64,000 bases of DNA. It comes from Verticillium longisporum (Eukaryota; Ascomycota; Sordariomycetes; Glomerellales; Plectosphaerellaceae). Numbering within the stretch: the first letter of the stretch is position 1; each line of letters begins with the position of its first letter. Shown here piece by piece: positions 1 through 11,757 of the stretch. The DNA is taken from the NCBI GenBank assembly GCA_019188255.1, contig JAETXT010000004.1, positions 2,294,001 through 2,358,000 of the forward strand, in the 5' to 3' direction. Both the position numbers and the translations under genes were made by a program. The notes beneath the pieces were generated by a model. It saw only the letters and a list, made by a program, of their open reading frames with translations, had not been told where the DNA came from and ran no database searches.

Positions 1-2
1 TC

Positions 3-1977
3 CACTATATCCTGCCTAAGCTAGCCTTCACCGGCTGTTCCGAGGTCCCGAAATCTGGAGAGAAAACGGAACACTTTGTGCTGCTCCTTGGCACTTTCTT
101 GAGCCAATTGAGCTCAAGCTTCGACTCAGAGGCGACAGCGAATGTTTGGGTGGAGTATGCTATTGGCGTTCAAGCGGCAATGAGGTACTTCCGTGACGCC
201 TGTGAGGCGTCGCTAGGACGGACCATCAAAACAGAGTTGCGACAAGGCAATGAACGTCAGCAAAACGAGGACGCCACTCGTGAGAAGGCAGATCCTCGTT
301 TCTCAGCAGAGCGTTGGGTGCAATACGTCTCTCAACGCTTCCCTAGTCTTGTCACAGCAAAGACACAGGAAGCGCTTTCAGAGCTCAAGACTGGTGATAT
401 CGAGACATCGGCCGCGGAAGATGCGGCAGATCAGCTCATCGGCGACTTCCTTCTCATCAGTCTGTTTGTCACAAGACAGCTCTACAGGCGCGCAACGGCT
501 ATTGTTTCTCCCGAAGACAACGTGAGCGCCTCGATTGCACTCAGTTCAGACTTCAAGGAGGGCAGCGACGAGGAGGAGCAAAGTCAAGATCAATACCTAC
601 AACTCCTTTCCGATACTGCCAAGTTCATTGTGTCACAGATGAACCGAAGCCAGCAGGACGCCTTGTCTCTGATTGAGGAGGTTCCTAGTCTCTTCCACTC
701 AGATGATCTCATTCCCCAAGCCGATGGTCAAACCGCCTCGTATCGGGAGCTGGCACAAAAAGACTGGATATTCGACTCTAGCCTCAGCCAGACCAACCCT
801 CCCAGGTTCCCTCTCAGCGGTCTTTCTGAAGGACGTACCATCATCCTTTCTTTTGGTCTGCTAGTGCCTCTTCAGCTGCCAGCATCCATCTTTGACCCGA
901 GCAATGATGCAGGAGTACGTGCCCTTCCTTCATTAGTCCAGTATTCTTCTAACCCATCACCAGGTCACCAAGGGAATTTTGCATCGCATCCTAGTTGCTG
1001 GTCTTTTGTTCAAAGACCACGCTGCCTCCCCACGATCGCGGGCTGTCGTTCTGGCTATACTGACCAGCCTCGCCAACAAGTGTGTCGCAGCAGACATGAC
1101 TGATATTCTCGAGAGCCTCAACTCGCAGATAGAGCTTGCAATTAGTCCTTGTTCCGACACCGAAGCCGGACCCCCAGACGACAACCGAGCACTCATTGCG
1201 CGCCCTGTTTTTGCCGCCGTCGCTGGTATTCTGAGGAAATACAAGGGTGGCTACCTGGGCAAGGTTATCGCTGGCATCATCAAAGGGCCTGCTGACCAGA
1301 AGATTGGCCACGTTCTCGCTCGCAGAGTCGGACTGCTCTTCCGTGACCAAGACTGCCTTCAGAAAGAGTACAACCCCAAGCTCTTCAGCCCCTTATGGCG
1401 GCAGCGCGCGTATGTCGAGATCATCAAGCCCATGCTGGCCAAGGCCTGGGGTATAGGCACCAACAGCCAAGACAACACCCTCATCACGGCCAACTACAGT
1501 ATAGCCGTTCTTTCCGCCACTCAGTGGTTAGACTACACGGTGTACGAGGAGGATGCTGACGACTTGATCCGTCTCATCATCTGCGTTGCCCGCAACATTG
1601 GCGCCGGTCCAGATCTCGAGGCCGGCCTGACGGTGCTACTGCGCATCTGCTCCAGCGCCCCTGACAAGGTCAAGCCCTTCGCGAAGAGCGTCATCCGAGA
1701 ATGCAGCGCCGTGCTCGAAGGGAAGGGGGAGTCACGGACTGAGGACTGGATGCCGGCGGGCTTCCACCAGCTGGATCCCACAGGCCGCAGCTCCAAGCAG
1801 TCGAGGCGCCTGGCGGTGAAGCTTCTGGGTGCTCTGCCAGCCTACTGTGAGCGGGGTGATCTGCTTTCTGCTGCATCGGCGGTGCGTCGCTCGCTGGCGA
1901 GGGCTTCTGGTGATAGTGTGCGAGAGATCAGACGTGCTGCGCTGGAGGCTCGGGCTGCGTGGGACCCCGTTAGATAA
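3..1977 (+). CDS. MMS19: MMS19-like HEAT-repeat protein, C-terminal part (5' truncated by window edge)
   Basis: The reading frame is open from the first bases of the window, so the N-terminus lies outside it. I read two exons, 3-914 and 964-1977, joined by an intron with a GTACGT donor and CCAG acceptor that keeps frame. The visible ~640 residues are helical and HEAT-like. The last ~40 residues, with a leucine-rich helix followed by an Arg-rich helix ending in ARAAWDPVR, resemble the conserved end of the MMS19 C-terminal domain. In the family, MMS19 (yeast Met18) is the cytosolic iron-sulfur targeting adaptor that delivers Fe-S clusters to DNA polymerases, primase and helicases such as XPD. 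A charged, low-complexity stretch (about residues 180-200 of the visible part) sits between helical blocks. The family call rests on recalled similarity; another large HEAT-repeat protein is possible. Confidence 0.75.
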
Positions 1978-2320
1978 GAGGTTGTATACACCAAGTAGAA
2001 GAACTCTCTGTGCGTTAATTTAGGAGGGTCCACCATCTTAGACATGCATGTATCATCACATTTGACACTGAAAAGATGTTCTTTGATTTTGGTTTCCTTT
2101 CATTCGAGATGCAGCAGTATTCCAACCATGGACCTGTGATGCCGCGGAATATTTCATTGCGCCCATGCGCTGCTCACGCTTTGAATAACGCCGAACATGA
2201 ATGTCTTCCCAGCTTTTGGATACTTTCTTTTGATTTTCAAAGCGTAGCACTTCCGAAAGAAAGTCACGAAATCCCTCGGAAGACTGTCCCTGGCCCAAAC
2301 CGCCCCAATACCAAATGCTC
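1978..2320. other. Convergent intergenic spacer
   Basis: This lies between the MMS19 stop and the SPC2 stop and should hold both 3' untranslated regions. I see no open frame with coding character and no other structured feature. Confidence 0.6.
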
Positions 2321-3120
2321 CTACGCCTTCCTCCGCTTTGCAGACTTGCTCTCTGCCGCGCTTCCCGTCGCCGAAGCCGAAGACTGAGCGGCGAGGACAG
2401 CGTCGAGGACAGCAGGGTCGTACGCATCCTGCTGCTTCTCAGTTTCAGCGCCGGAGCGGACGCGGCGCGTGTCGAGCTTGCCGATGGCTGGGACGCCGGT
2501 TGCGAGCATCTCCTGGAAGGGAACGACGACGAATGTGCCCTTGGAGTCGAACCACTGGGCGAAGGGCTTGGCGAGATCAATGGTTGTGGGAGCGCCGGAC
2601 TTGGGGGTCAGGGTGATCTTGAGGTGGTAGGTAGGGACGTTCTTGACTGTTGAAGTAGCGACGGAGATCTGGGGGGGGGGGTAGTTTGTTAGCTGACTGT
2701 GCTGAGAGCGGTTCAGGATGGCCAGTGGCACATTACCTTCTCGCCAGAGGGGGATGTTCCCTGGTAGATCACGCCCTTCTCGATGAGCCAGATCCAGAGG
2801 GTCAGAGCGCTGTTGATGAGCGTGTAAAGGGCGACGGCGACGGCCGAGTACTGCTTTGTTGCGTCGAAGCCGAACTTGTAGTCCCAGGCGAAGCAGGCAC
2901 CGGCGATGGCGAAGGCGGTATAGCCGAGGGCGAGACGTATATCAACTAGCGTATGGGTCTGAGTAAATTTGAGAGAGTTGAGGTAGTTGGGGATCGCGTC
3001 GTCTGAGGTGTTCTTGAGATCTGAATAACTCCGAGTTAGTGGGAGCCCTAGAGCTACCGTGGTGCAAGTGGTGATCTCACCCGCCAGATTGTGGACGGTT
3101 ATTCTTTCTTCGGACGACAT
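2321..3120 (-). CDS. SPC2: Signal peptidase complex subunit 2 (SPC25/SPC2 family)
   Basis: Three exons read 5' to 3' on the minus strand: 3120-3081, 3020-2737 and 2669-2321, giving about 223 residues, normal for the family. The first intron splits an Asp codon so that HNLA joins DLKNTSDDAIPNYLNSL, the typical conserved N-terminus. Two adjacent hydrophobic segments follow (ALGYTAFAIAGACFAWDY, then a second containing ALYTLINSALTLWIWLI), the hairpin topology of SPC25 proteins. The C-terminus is cytosolic and ends in a Lys/Arg-rich tail (KSAKRRKA). The protein is an accessory ER membrane subunit of the signal peptidase complex that assists Sec11 and links it to the translocon. The second intron contains a run of ten or more C (read on the coding strand) just before its acceptor. 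It is divergent from EMC3. Confidence 0.93.
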
Positions 3121-3532
3121 GATTGCTGGTCTGTGGAGCAGCAACGACGAAATGTTTAGAGAGGTGTTCCGCAGTGCGCTGGTGCAAGGCTGTGTTCTAT
3201 GCTGCGGTGTGGAGGAAGACCAGAGTGACAGACAGTGAAGCTTGTCTAAGCTCCAGGCTGGCCTGTCGCGATGTCTTGGTGTACCTAGCACCGTCCCCTG
3301 CTGCAGTTCGGCAAGCGGGGTGCTTGACCCAATGCGGACTAGTGCCGCTGATGTTGCTGCGTAGGGTGCCAAAGCTGGCCACAAGGCAAAGAGGAGCTCC
3401 AACCGCAACTCCAACGTCGTGTTTCCGAATTGCCCGCCAGCTTCCGACTTCACGACGTGCCGGGCCTCCTATCGCTGCGCAACATACTGCACTCCATCTG
3501 CGTGAAGAGGGAAGCTCATTGAATCGAAAGCC
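3121..3532. promoter_or_regulatory. Shared divergent promoter region of SPC2 and EMC3
   Basis: Only 412 bp separate the two start codons, which point away from each other, so both promoters and both 5' untranslated regions must lie here. I see no clear TATA element and no named binding site. The shared-promoter role is inferred from gene layout alone. Confidence 0.55.
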
Positions 3533-4477
3533 ATGGCCCAACCACCGGTTCAGACGATCCATCGGGATCCCCAGCTCTTGTGCGCATCCCCGCTCGATGC
3601 GTCTTTCTGGCGATGCTAACCATTGACTCTAGCTACTGGATCCTCGTACCAATCACCATTGTCATGATTCTTACCGGTATTCTCCGTCACTATGCCGCCA
3701 CCCTGCTTGCCAACGCACCCAAAGTCATCGACAAGCCGACAATGAAGGAACAGCGCGCCATGATCCACGGCCAGTCCGTCCGCAACCACCACTACGTCCT
3801 GTCGAAGAAGTCCTTTGAGGCGCGCCGCGAGCAGCTCATCTCTTCATACGAATCAGGCGCGTACCTTAAGAACCCCGACAGCAAGGGCCAGCCCCCCGCC
3901 AACCCTCTGTCCGACCCGAGTGCCATGGACGGCATGATGGGTATGATGAAGAACAACATGGCCATGATCATTCCCAACACCCTCATCATGAGCTGGATCA
4001 ACGCTTTCTTCAGCGGATACGTTATCAGTATGACGCACCTGAACTTGAACCATACGGTCGCGTGCTAATATCTCGCAGTGAAACTGCCTTTCCCCATCAC
4101 CATCAAATTCAAGAGCATGCTGCAGTCTGGCGTTGCGACCAAGGACCTAGATCCCCGTTGGATGTCCAGCATTTCGTGGTACTTACTCTGCATCTTTGGT
4201 CTTCAGTCTGTCTTCGTCTTCCTCCTGGGCAGTGACAACGGTAAGCATGGTTGGATTCTTCTGGTTTTGATGCAGTAATCACTGACATTTCCCAGCCGCC
4301 AGCCAGATGGCCCAGCAAATGGGCCAGATGGGACCCCCACAAAACGCCCAGATGTTTGGCCCTGGACAGGACCCTGACAAGCTCTTCCAGGGTGAGGCTG
4401 AGAACATCGCCGTTGTTGAACATTACTCTGTCCTCGATGAAGTTGAGCAGAGGCTGCTCCAGGGTATCAGAACATAG
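3533..4477 (+). CDS. EMC3: ER membrane protein complex subunit 3
   Basis: Four exons: 3533-3579, 3633-4027, 4079-4240 and 4296-4477, totalling 261 residues. The start MAQPPVQTIHRDPQL joins FYWILVPITIVMILTG across the first intron, the classic EMC3 N-terminus with the first membrane helix. Two further hydrophobic segments follow (around MIIPNTLIMSWINAFFSG and SWYLLCIFGLQSVFVFLLG), separated by KLPFPITIKFKSMLQSG, which is highly conserved in the family. A Met/Gln/Gly-rich loop (MAQQMGQMG) and an acidic amphipathic C-terminus complete it. EMC3 belongs to the Oxa1/YidC/Get1 insertase superfamily and forms the catalytic groove of the EMC with EMC6, inserting tail-anchored and multipass proteins into the ER. 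All borders use standard GT-AG signals. Its stop is 59 bp from the convergent RPC25 stop. Confidence 0.95.
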
Positions 4478-4536
4478 AAACTCATAGACAAATAATCCGT
4501 GCCAGCCCAATTCCGCCGCCAGCTATGCGTCCCCCT

Positions 4537-5315
4537 TCAAACAGCCTGTTCCTGCTCCTCGTTTCCTTCGCCATCCCACCAAAGGCAGACACCCAGTCCA
4601 TCCATGGCCATGGAGCCCTTGATCTTGTAGGGCGTGGGAAGTACCTCCTCCTCCGACTGGCTTGGACCCAGCGGCGCCTGGTCGTGCCATTCCTCATCGA
4701 TGACCTGGAAGCGAACCATTTCGTGAATGTCGTAGAACAGCTGCGTTTCCTCGTCACAGTTCCATATCCAGATCTGATCCCGGTGGTTGAACTCGGCTCC
4801 CTCGGGAAGATCCTCAAAGGGGACGAAGATGTCGTCAAAGAAGTCAGTGCGGACTGTTTTCAGTGTTAGAATCGAACCGATGCCTCAGCTAGCAGTGGGA
4901 CTCACGGTTGATGCCCGCTGGGGTCGCACTTCGAATACGGCCGAGCATGACCTCACCCTTGAAGGGCCGGAAAACGACGAGGCGGAACTCGACTAAAGGC
5001 TGTCAGTCGTCGTTTTGGGAACCAATAGAGCGCCGTTTTTACCATTCACGTTCACCAAGCCTGTGCCATGGCCGATAAGCCCCTCTGAGGTCCACAGGAG
5101 ATCATAAAGGCAAATGCAAAGCCCGATTTTCTGAATGACACGATTTGCATACTTGGCGTTGATGTTGTCTTCAATGGCCACGATGCTTCTTTTTTTGAAA
5201 TCGTCGGGCGCGATCTGGACCAGATCCGCGATTTTGGTCTACCGAGTGACAGTCAGAACCGTACCCTTCTGGGAAGAAAAAAAAAGCCTTCTGGAAGACT
5301 CACGAGAATAAACAT
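4537..5315 (-). CDS. RPC25: RNA polymerase III subunit RPC8 (yeast Rpc25)
   Basis: Four exons on the minus strand: 5315-5304 (only 12 bases, MFIL), 5238-5043, 4992-4906 and 4853-4537, giving about 203 residues. The N-terminus reads MFIL-TKIADLVQIAPDDF, the conserved start of the Rpb7/Rpc25/RpoE family. The first domain is the tip RNP fold (KYANRVIQKIGLCICLYDLLW) and the second the OB fold (LRTDFFDDIFVPFEDLP, then DQIWIWNCDE). The subunit pairs with Rpc17 to form the Pol III stalk needed for initiation at tRNA and 5S genes. The very small first coding exon would be easy to miss automatically. Rpb7 itself is shorter and differs in the C-terminal acidic tail; PLGPSQSEEEVLPTPYKIKG here matches the Pol III paralog better. 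Confidence 0.92.
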
Positions 5316-6008
5316 ATCAGCGGGGGATTTATGGTCCACACAGTGCTACATCCATAGCAAACCGCCAGAACAAATGACTCTTGGGTCTTGACGGGGAATG
5401 AACACGTGAATATGGCTGGGCAGTAAGTTCAATTGAAGATCGTGGTGAATATGATGCTGATTTCTGAAGAGGGAAGGTCGGCAGAATCGTGAACCACACC
5501 GACCCCACTCTGACCGCCTACTTAACGTAGAAATCAGAGTCGTCCTCTACGGGGCCCTGCGCTCACTGACCTTCACTATGCGCTAGCGCTATGCAGGAAA
5601 AGGCATATCTCCACCAAGCCGCGACACCTCCTGTTCATGTTCCTCGAGTCGGAATCTGCCAGCCAAGGTCGCTTTCTCATCATTCAACCAATTCATCGTC
5701 CACAGCTGCTCCATCTTCACCACCGCCTCCCTCGAACTGGCAATCATTGACCCCAGGCACCTCCCCGGGAACAACTGCTTCGCCACTTCCTCGTGGCCTA
5801 TATTACAGGATAAGCCCGAACAGCATTTCAGGCTTCGAGAGTCCGAAGAACGGTCACACAGCCTCGCCGCCTGATTTCACTCCGGCTCGCTTGCCTGTCT
5901 TTCGGCACTCTTACGAACCCAAACGCCTCGAAGCTGTGAATTCATTTCTTGGTTCTCAAGGATCTTCTGGAGGCCTTAGTTGGCCGCGTTTCGACACGAT
6001 AGCCCGCC
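5316..6008. other. Divergent intergenic region between RPC25 and the NUFIP1-like gene
   Basis: About 690 bp should hold both promoters. An open frame in phase with the downstream gene continues upstream to an ATG at 5591, but its translation is irregular and unlike the rest of the protein, so I treat it as untranslated or chance. Confidence 0.5.
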
Positions 6009-8002
6009 ATGTCGGGCTACAACTACGGCCCTCCGCCTCCACCCCTCAGGCATCGCAATCGGGACACGCTGGCTATAGCCATCATGGTGCCCAATACCAA
6101 CATAGCGAACCTCGTAATGGAGGTACTCCGGCTGGTAGGGGGCGCGCTGGGTATCCTGCTGACGGCCGCCCAGAGTACACACCAACACCTCCCCATTACG
6201 AGTACGGCGGCCACAGCCAGCAACAACATTACGCACCTCACGCCGCTGGCTATCCTGCTCCTCAACCCCCGCCCGGGAATTACCCTCCACAGCATCAGCA
6301 ATGGCCTCAAGGTCATACACCGACACCTACACAGCACCAGCCCCATGCGCCAGCGCCTCTCTCGACTGCCAACTACCATCCAAACTATGCTCCCCAGGCA
6401 TACGCACATTCCCAGCCTCCTGCACACCAGCCAGCCTACGGCGGTCCCCCCACCGCACAGCAGCAACAGCAATATCATTACGCAGCACCTCCCCCCTATA
6501 ACGCGCCGCAGGGCTGGGCGGGTAACGACCGATCTCAGCCTCCATACGGCGGTGGACACCATCGGGGCGGATACGGAAGTGACAGGAACGCATCGAGGGC
6601 TCCAAGTTCGGGAGACCAGGCTCGCGTCGAGTATCCTACCCCAGGCATGCAGCCTCAAGTGAGCGGCAGCTATCCTCAGCCTTACCCTGGCCCAGATCCT
6701 CGTGCCCACGGCGCGTACCCCCAAGCCCCTCAGCACCAGCCCCAATATCATGCCTATCCACCTGCTCCTCCCCCTCCTTCACACGTTTCAACTCCTCGTT
6801 CTGGCCGTGACCACTATAATAAGCATGACGGAAATCACTCCGGACGTGGCAGGGGCGGCTTCCGTGGCGGTGGCGGTGGTGGCAACATGCGAGGCAAAGG
6901 CAATCACCATGGCGGCGATAAGAATCGACCGCGACATGGAGGACAGCGTCCTGATGGCCCATCTCATTCTCAAAAGCAAGACTCCAACGCTTCTGGAAAG
7001 AAGAAGAAGAGGAAGACCAACACGCTCGGGCTCACACCGGGTCAAGACTCGGAATCTGAGGATGATGAGAAAGAAGAGGAGACACTCCGCCAACTCATCG
7101 GTCAAGATGCTCTGCAGTAGGTGATTTCCTTTCCTGTTTGTTCTTTCCGGAGCGCTCTTAACACCATGACCAGAGTCAGCGATATTGCTTCATACATTGC
7201 GGACAGAAGAAAGAACTTCCCCACTGCTGCCCGTTCAAAGGCCAAGAAGGATGCCGAGGTGGCAAACAATCAACATGGCGACAAACGCGCAGCTGCCCTT
7301 GAAAGGCAAGAAAAGATGGCTCAGAAGCTGAGAAAGCAACTCGAAATGGTTGAGTCATCCATCAAACGGAAGCGCGAGCAGCAGGACGAGGGTGACGAGA
7401 TGAGGGACAGTCCTGTTCTCTCTGATGTGGGTTCAGGTGACGACCAGCCCGAAGTTCTGTCGACCCGCTCGCAACATCTTCCGGCGCCGCCTCCTCCAGC
7501 GAAGAAGGCAGATGTCAGCAAGCACTGCAAGTATTATTCCACCGGTGGTACATGCGGCAAGAAGGGCAAGTGCCGCTTCGTCCATGACCCTGAAGTCAGA
7601 GAAGCGGCCATGAAAGAGCGCGAAGCCAATAACGGCAACCTGACGATCCAGCAACGTCTGGTCCTCAACGACAAGGACCAGGAAGATCTGACTGTCCTGC
7701 GGTCTATTCAGTATCTACGAGAAAAGGGCGTAATCTCTGAGCAAAAGAATGCCGAAGCTGCCGCTGCCAATAGTCAGCACTCTGGTGCGGCGGAACAACG
7801 GGCACCTCAAAGCGAAAGCACGCTTCCTGCGGCCCATTCATCACTGCCCCGGGCGCCTGTTCGACCAAAGCATGGCCTACCGCCGCATAACCCACCCCCT
7901 TCTGCTCTGCAGATTGCGAAGACCGGCGGCAAGCCCCAGTACAAGGGGTGGAACCTTAGTGGATATGGTAACTCTGGTTTGAAGTCGGAGGATCTTCCCT
8001 AG
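6009..8002 (+). CDS. NUFIP1/Rsa1-like snoRNP assembly factor with CCCH zinc finger (apparent frameshift near 6045)
   Basis: Two exons, to 7116 and from 7174, joined by an intron with donor GTAGGT. The N-terminal ~370 residues are low complexity (Pro, Gln, Tyr, Gly, His), followed by an RGG-like basic tract and a KKKKRK run. Across the intron lies the conserved NUFIP core, DIASYIADRRKNFPTAARSK, a helix that in Rsa1/NUFIP1 binds Snu13/15.5K. Then come a coiled coil and a CCCH finger spaced C-X8-C-X5-C-X3-H. The family bridges box C/D proteins to the R2TP-Hsp90 machinery in the nucleus. The natural start MSGYNYGPPPPP at 6009 is one base out of phase with the rest; one extra C in the run at about 6039-6048 would restore a continuous protein, and no intron I could find does so. 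An alternative in-phase start at 5591 gives a poor N-terminus. Confidence 0.82.
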
Positions 8003-9158
8003 TCAAAGAGCGAAACATGAATTTCTGGGCCTGCAATGCTGACCAGGACACCCTGAGTTGCAGTGACCCTCTGAACAGGATGCAGCGAGTTTGTTTCCAT
8101 TTGCTGCCCCCGCTCATGTTTAGCTTGTTCCCTCTGAACCCCGCTCACCAGGCTCTCCCATCAATTGGCGGAGAAGTAGTCCTGGCTAGAGCACTACCAG
8201 TGTATTTTGTATTGGCTCGATTTATGTACTACCTCCTCTACACAAGCTTCAGATGATTTGCCGGCCCGGTTTGTGCGTGATCAGAAGCCTGTCCTTGCAA
8301 CCAGGAATGTATTTTTGCGGGTTATAGAACCTCACAGGATTGGATCGGGGTATGAACCATATATAGAAACGCAAAGTTTGCGGTCGTTGATCTAGTTTTG
8401 ACATTAACGGCCTTGAATTGTTCCAGCAGATCGCCATGTGCGTTCATCGTGGCAAAGCTGCCAGGGGTCGGGAAACACAGAGACAGACCGCAGGCACGTG
8501 GCAGGCCGGGGACCTCGAGTGCTGGTGGATCAGACGCCGAGATGAACCTCGCTGGCTTGGTTTGGGCAGCCGTCATTATCTACATTTGGTTGATACGATG
8601 CTTCATTTGCGGGCGTTATACGTACAATCGTGTTGGTGTTTCCAGGCATGTCAGCCGCGGTGGATACTACTGATATGAGAGCTGATTTATGTCGAGATAA
8701 CTGAGCAGGCTGGAACATGAACATATTTGACTCTGACAATGACAAGCCCACTTACAGGTAGCGGCAAAATCTGAACCTATGGCCCAGATTGCGACAAGAT
8801 TATGAATCACGAGTCACAGGAATTCATGTGTGCAAACCAAAATACATAACAGTTTATCCAATGCAGCCCATCCTGCAAAGCAAGAAACCTATGAATACCT
8901 ATCTACCGAGACAATGCAGCAAACGCCCCACGTTTGATGTACTTCCCAAGAAAACCTGCCCCTACCCCTTATCGCCCCCTATTCCCAGCTGCGGGATACG
9001 CGTTGATGCGCAAAAGCAAATAAATAGAAATGGAAAGTGTGAATTCTTGGTGCCGGAAAAAAGCAAGGACAACGCCGTCGCTGATGGATGAGATGGGGTG
9101 GGTATGATAATCAAGAGGGCGTAACGATGCTGAACCGCATGCAGGGGGAGGTGCTGTT
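8003..9158. other. Intergenic region, convergent
   Basis: About 1.15 kb between the NUFIP1-like and SPT2 stop codons. It is moderately AT-rich compared with flanking exons and carries no supportable open frame, RNA gene or repeat. It probably holds long 3' untranslated regions. Confidence 0.5.
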
Positions 9159-10398
9159 CTAGCGGCGGTTCCGCTGCTGTTCGAGGAATTTGCGCTTTCG
9201 TTCCTCCTTTTCGGCCTTGAGGCGCTTCTCGAGGCGCTCCTGTTCAATGTCCTCCCGCCGCGCGGCACGCTCGGCCGCGGCCTCTTCGTCGTAAATGTCG
9301 TCCATGCCGGCTTCCATGTCGGATTCAGAGCCCGAATCATAACGATAGCGAGGACCGCCCATGTCGTCCTCCTCCTCGTCATCATAGTCGATGAAGTCGT
9401 CCATCTCCTCATCCTCGTCTTCATCGTAGCGGGAGCGCTTGGAGGAGCCGCCGTAGCGAGGAGCTGTGCGGGGGTTGAGGAGAGCGCCGCCAGGAGCTGC
9501 AGGTTTCGCTTTGGAAGTGGTGCCAGGACGGGGCCGGGCTGTGCCAGTGTAGCCGGTCGTGGCAATAGCGGCCTTCTTGATCTTCTTCTCTTCAACAGGA
9601 GGGGCTCGCTTGTCCTTTCCTCGGCCAGAAGCGCCATTACGCGGGTCCTTGGTAGCGGTATTCCGCTGTAGTGGTAGGCCTCCTGGTCGTGAGGTGCCGT
9701 TTGTTGGGCGAGCCGAGCCGTTGGTGGGCCGCGAAGGACCATTGGCGGGCCTGGCAGAGCCTTTGAACTTGGATGATGTCCTGGCGAGGGGTTGTTTGGC
9801 ATCCTTGGCCGGCTCTTCCCTTTCCTTCCTGCCAACACCCCTTTCCGTGACCTTGTGCTGGATTTTCCCGACTTGTCCCATGGTGGATTGAGCTTTCTGG
9901 GCCCGGGCCATGATCTCCGCGAATGAACCTTTCTTTGGCGGGGCAGCTTTTACCGCTGGCGCCGCGGCGGCCGGCGTTGGCCGGCTGGCAGGTAGTTTCG
10001 CTGCGCTTGCTCCATTCGATGATCTGGCCGGGGCGGAGCCGGCTTTGACAGCGGAACTATGAGTGGGTTTTGATACCGCGGTCGGTCGATTGCCAGCGGT
10101 GCCCTTGTACGGGGTTGGGGGTGCCTTGTCCGTGAGAGGTCGAGTGGATGTCGCTGAACCGCCCGAGGCTACTGGCGTGGTCCGCGGAGTCTTTGAAACC
10201 GCAGGCCGCAACTCCTCATCGGCTTTCCGCTTGAGGTTGCTATTCACTCGCGGCAACGGCGGCGTCGAGGATGGGCGTGACGAGTCGCCACTGATGGAGG
10301 CGAGCAAATCTCCGATCTGGCCACATTCGTTAGTCACATGAACAGCGCCACCCATCTCCATCTTCATCTCCGCCCCCGCAGAGGTCACTCACCGGCAT
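9159..10398 (-). CDS. SPT2: SPT2 chromatin protein (histone H3-H4 chaperone)
   Basis: Two coding exons on the minus strand: 10398-10393, which encodes only Met-Pro, and 10316-9159. Splicing (donor GTGAGT, acceptor CCAG) gives MPIGDLLASISGD, the conserved SPT2 N-terminus; without the micro-exon the frame would start from an implausible Met inside the intron. The product is about 387 residues. Its middle is long, disordered and basic, rich in Lys, Pro, Thr, Arg and short repeats of RPTNG. The C-terminal SPT2 domain is clear: an acidic tract (EDEDEEMDDFIDYDDEEED), then SGSESDMEAGMDDIYDEE, then a long charged helix ending EKEERKRKFLEQQRNRR. In the family this region binds H3-H4 tetramers and restrains histone loss during transcription. 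Confidence 0.93.
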
Positions 10399-11301
10399 GG
10401 CGGCTGACTGTGTGACGAAGTCCCGTCAAGCAACTGTGATGGGTTGCGCGCAGTCAAAGCCAGCAACTATGATGTCCTCGTTTGAGTCATCTGGCTAGGA
10501 GAATGGAAGTCGTAGACTGCGGCTCGCGATTAGTGTCTCTAGCCGCAGCGGATATTTCGTAAATGTTTCGGGATGATCAGTGATCAAATTAGATTTGGAA
10601 GTCGCTGTTTTCAATGTGTAGAGGATTGGCGAGGTCGTAAAAGGCGTTGGACGGGCGGGAGGAACGTTAGCAGTCTTCAAAGACTGAAGGCGGGCGGCGA
10701 GGTGGGCAAGTTTATATGTGCCCAGTAGCGCAGAGGGCGAAATCAGCCAAATGCACAGACCACCTTGGGAAGGCTCGTTCGGCTGGCCCCCCTCTGGGTG
10801 TCCCTCTGCGCCTGGCGTCTGGATACAGTCGGGGCCAGCAATCGGGGTGCCAATTACCTAACTATTATCAAGGATTTGTATAAGTCGGGGCCCCAAGCGT
10901 TGCAGTGGGGCCATGTGCTGAGAATGACAAACCGCGTGGCTGGTACTCGGAGTGTTTCCAGCCACATGTGACACCCCACCACCAATGGCGCAGCTTTCGC
11001 CCTAAGGGTCGGCTATTTTGGTGTGCCCACAGAGTCAGCTTGCGACAAAACTCGCTCTGCCTGGAACTTTTCGCTGCAACTTCCTGTCCGGATATACCGA
11101 AAAAACCACCCATCAACCCCTCGGACTCGAAGATTCAGTCTCCGCCCAACTTGCGGTTAAATTGATTGACCTCTCGTGTTCTTTACCACGTCCATCTGTT
11201 AGTACTTGCCCTGCCACTGCAACCAGCTCTGTCGCTTCCTCGACATCTTTCGCAAACGATCAAGCTAATTCGTCTTCTCGTCGCATAGCCACAAATTCAA
11301 G
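10399..11301. promoter_or_regulatory. Divergent promoter region of SPT2 and RPP2
   Basis: About 900 bp between two divergent start codons. A pyrimidine-rich stretch lies immediately upstream of the RPP2 start, as is common for fungal ribosomal-protein genes. No named binding site was recognised. Confidence 0.5.
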
Positions 11302-11757
11302 ATGAAGCACCTCGCAGCTTACCTCCTCCTCACCCTCGGTGGCAACACCTCTCCCTCCGCCGCTGACATCAAGGCCGTCCTTGAGTCTGTCGGTGCTGAG
11401 GTCGAACAGGAGCGTCTTGACAAGCTTCTCTCCGAGCTCGAGGGCAAGGACATCAACGAGGTATGCCGTCTCATAACTTGGGGATTCTTTGTGTCGCACG
11501 ACTTTACTGACATGCATCACAGCTCATCGCTGAGGGCTCCAACAAGCTCGCCTCCGTCCCCTCGGGCGGTGCTGGCGGTGCTGCTCCCGCTGCTGGTGGC
11601 GCTGCTGCCGCCGGCGGGGACGCTCCCGCGGAGGAGGCCAAGGAGGAGGGTACGTTTTTTATCCGCACACAACCTGCTGCGAAGCCGAGTCAGTTGCTAA
11701 CTATCAACAGAGAAGGAGGAGTCCGACGACGACATGGGCTTCGGTCTCTTCTACTAA
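11302..11757 (+). CDS. RPP2: 60S acidic ribosomal stalk protein P2
   Basis: Three exons: 11302-11460, 11523-11649 and 11711-11757, giving 110 residues, normal for P2. The N-terminal dimerisation domain reads [20 protein letters not shown] and contains [22 protein letters not shown]. An Ala/Gly-rich hinge follows. The last exon encodes the invariant acidic stalk tail [15 protein letters not shown], which recruits elongation factors to the GTPase centre of the ribosome. Splice sites are standard and both frames close exactly. The [10 protein letters not shown] start separates P2 from P1, which begins differently. Confidence 0.97.

Noticed and set aside
5591..6008. In-frame N-terminal extension of the NUFIP1-like gene from an ATG at 5591
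   Set aside because: The translation has no conserved or low-complexity character like the rest of the protein, while MSGYNYGPPPPP at 6009 is the expected start.
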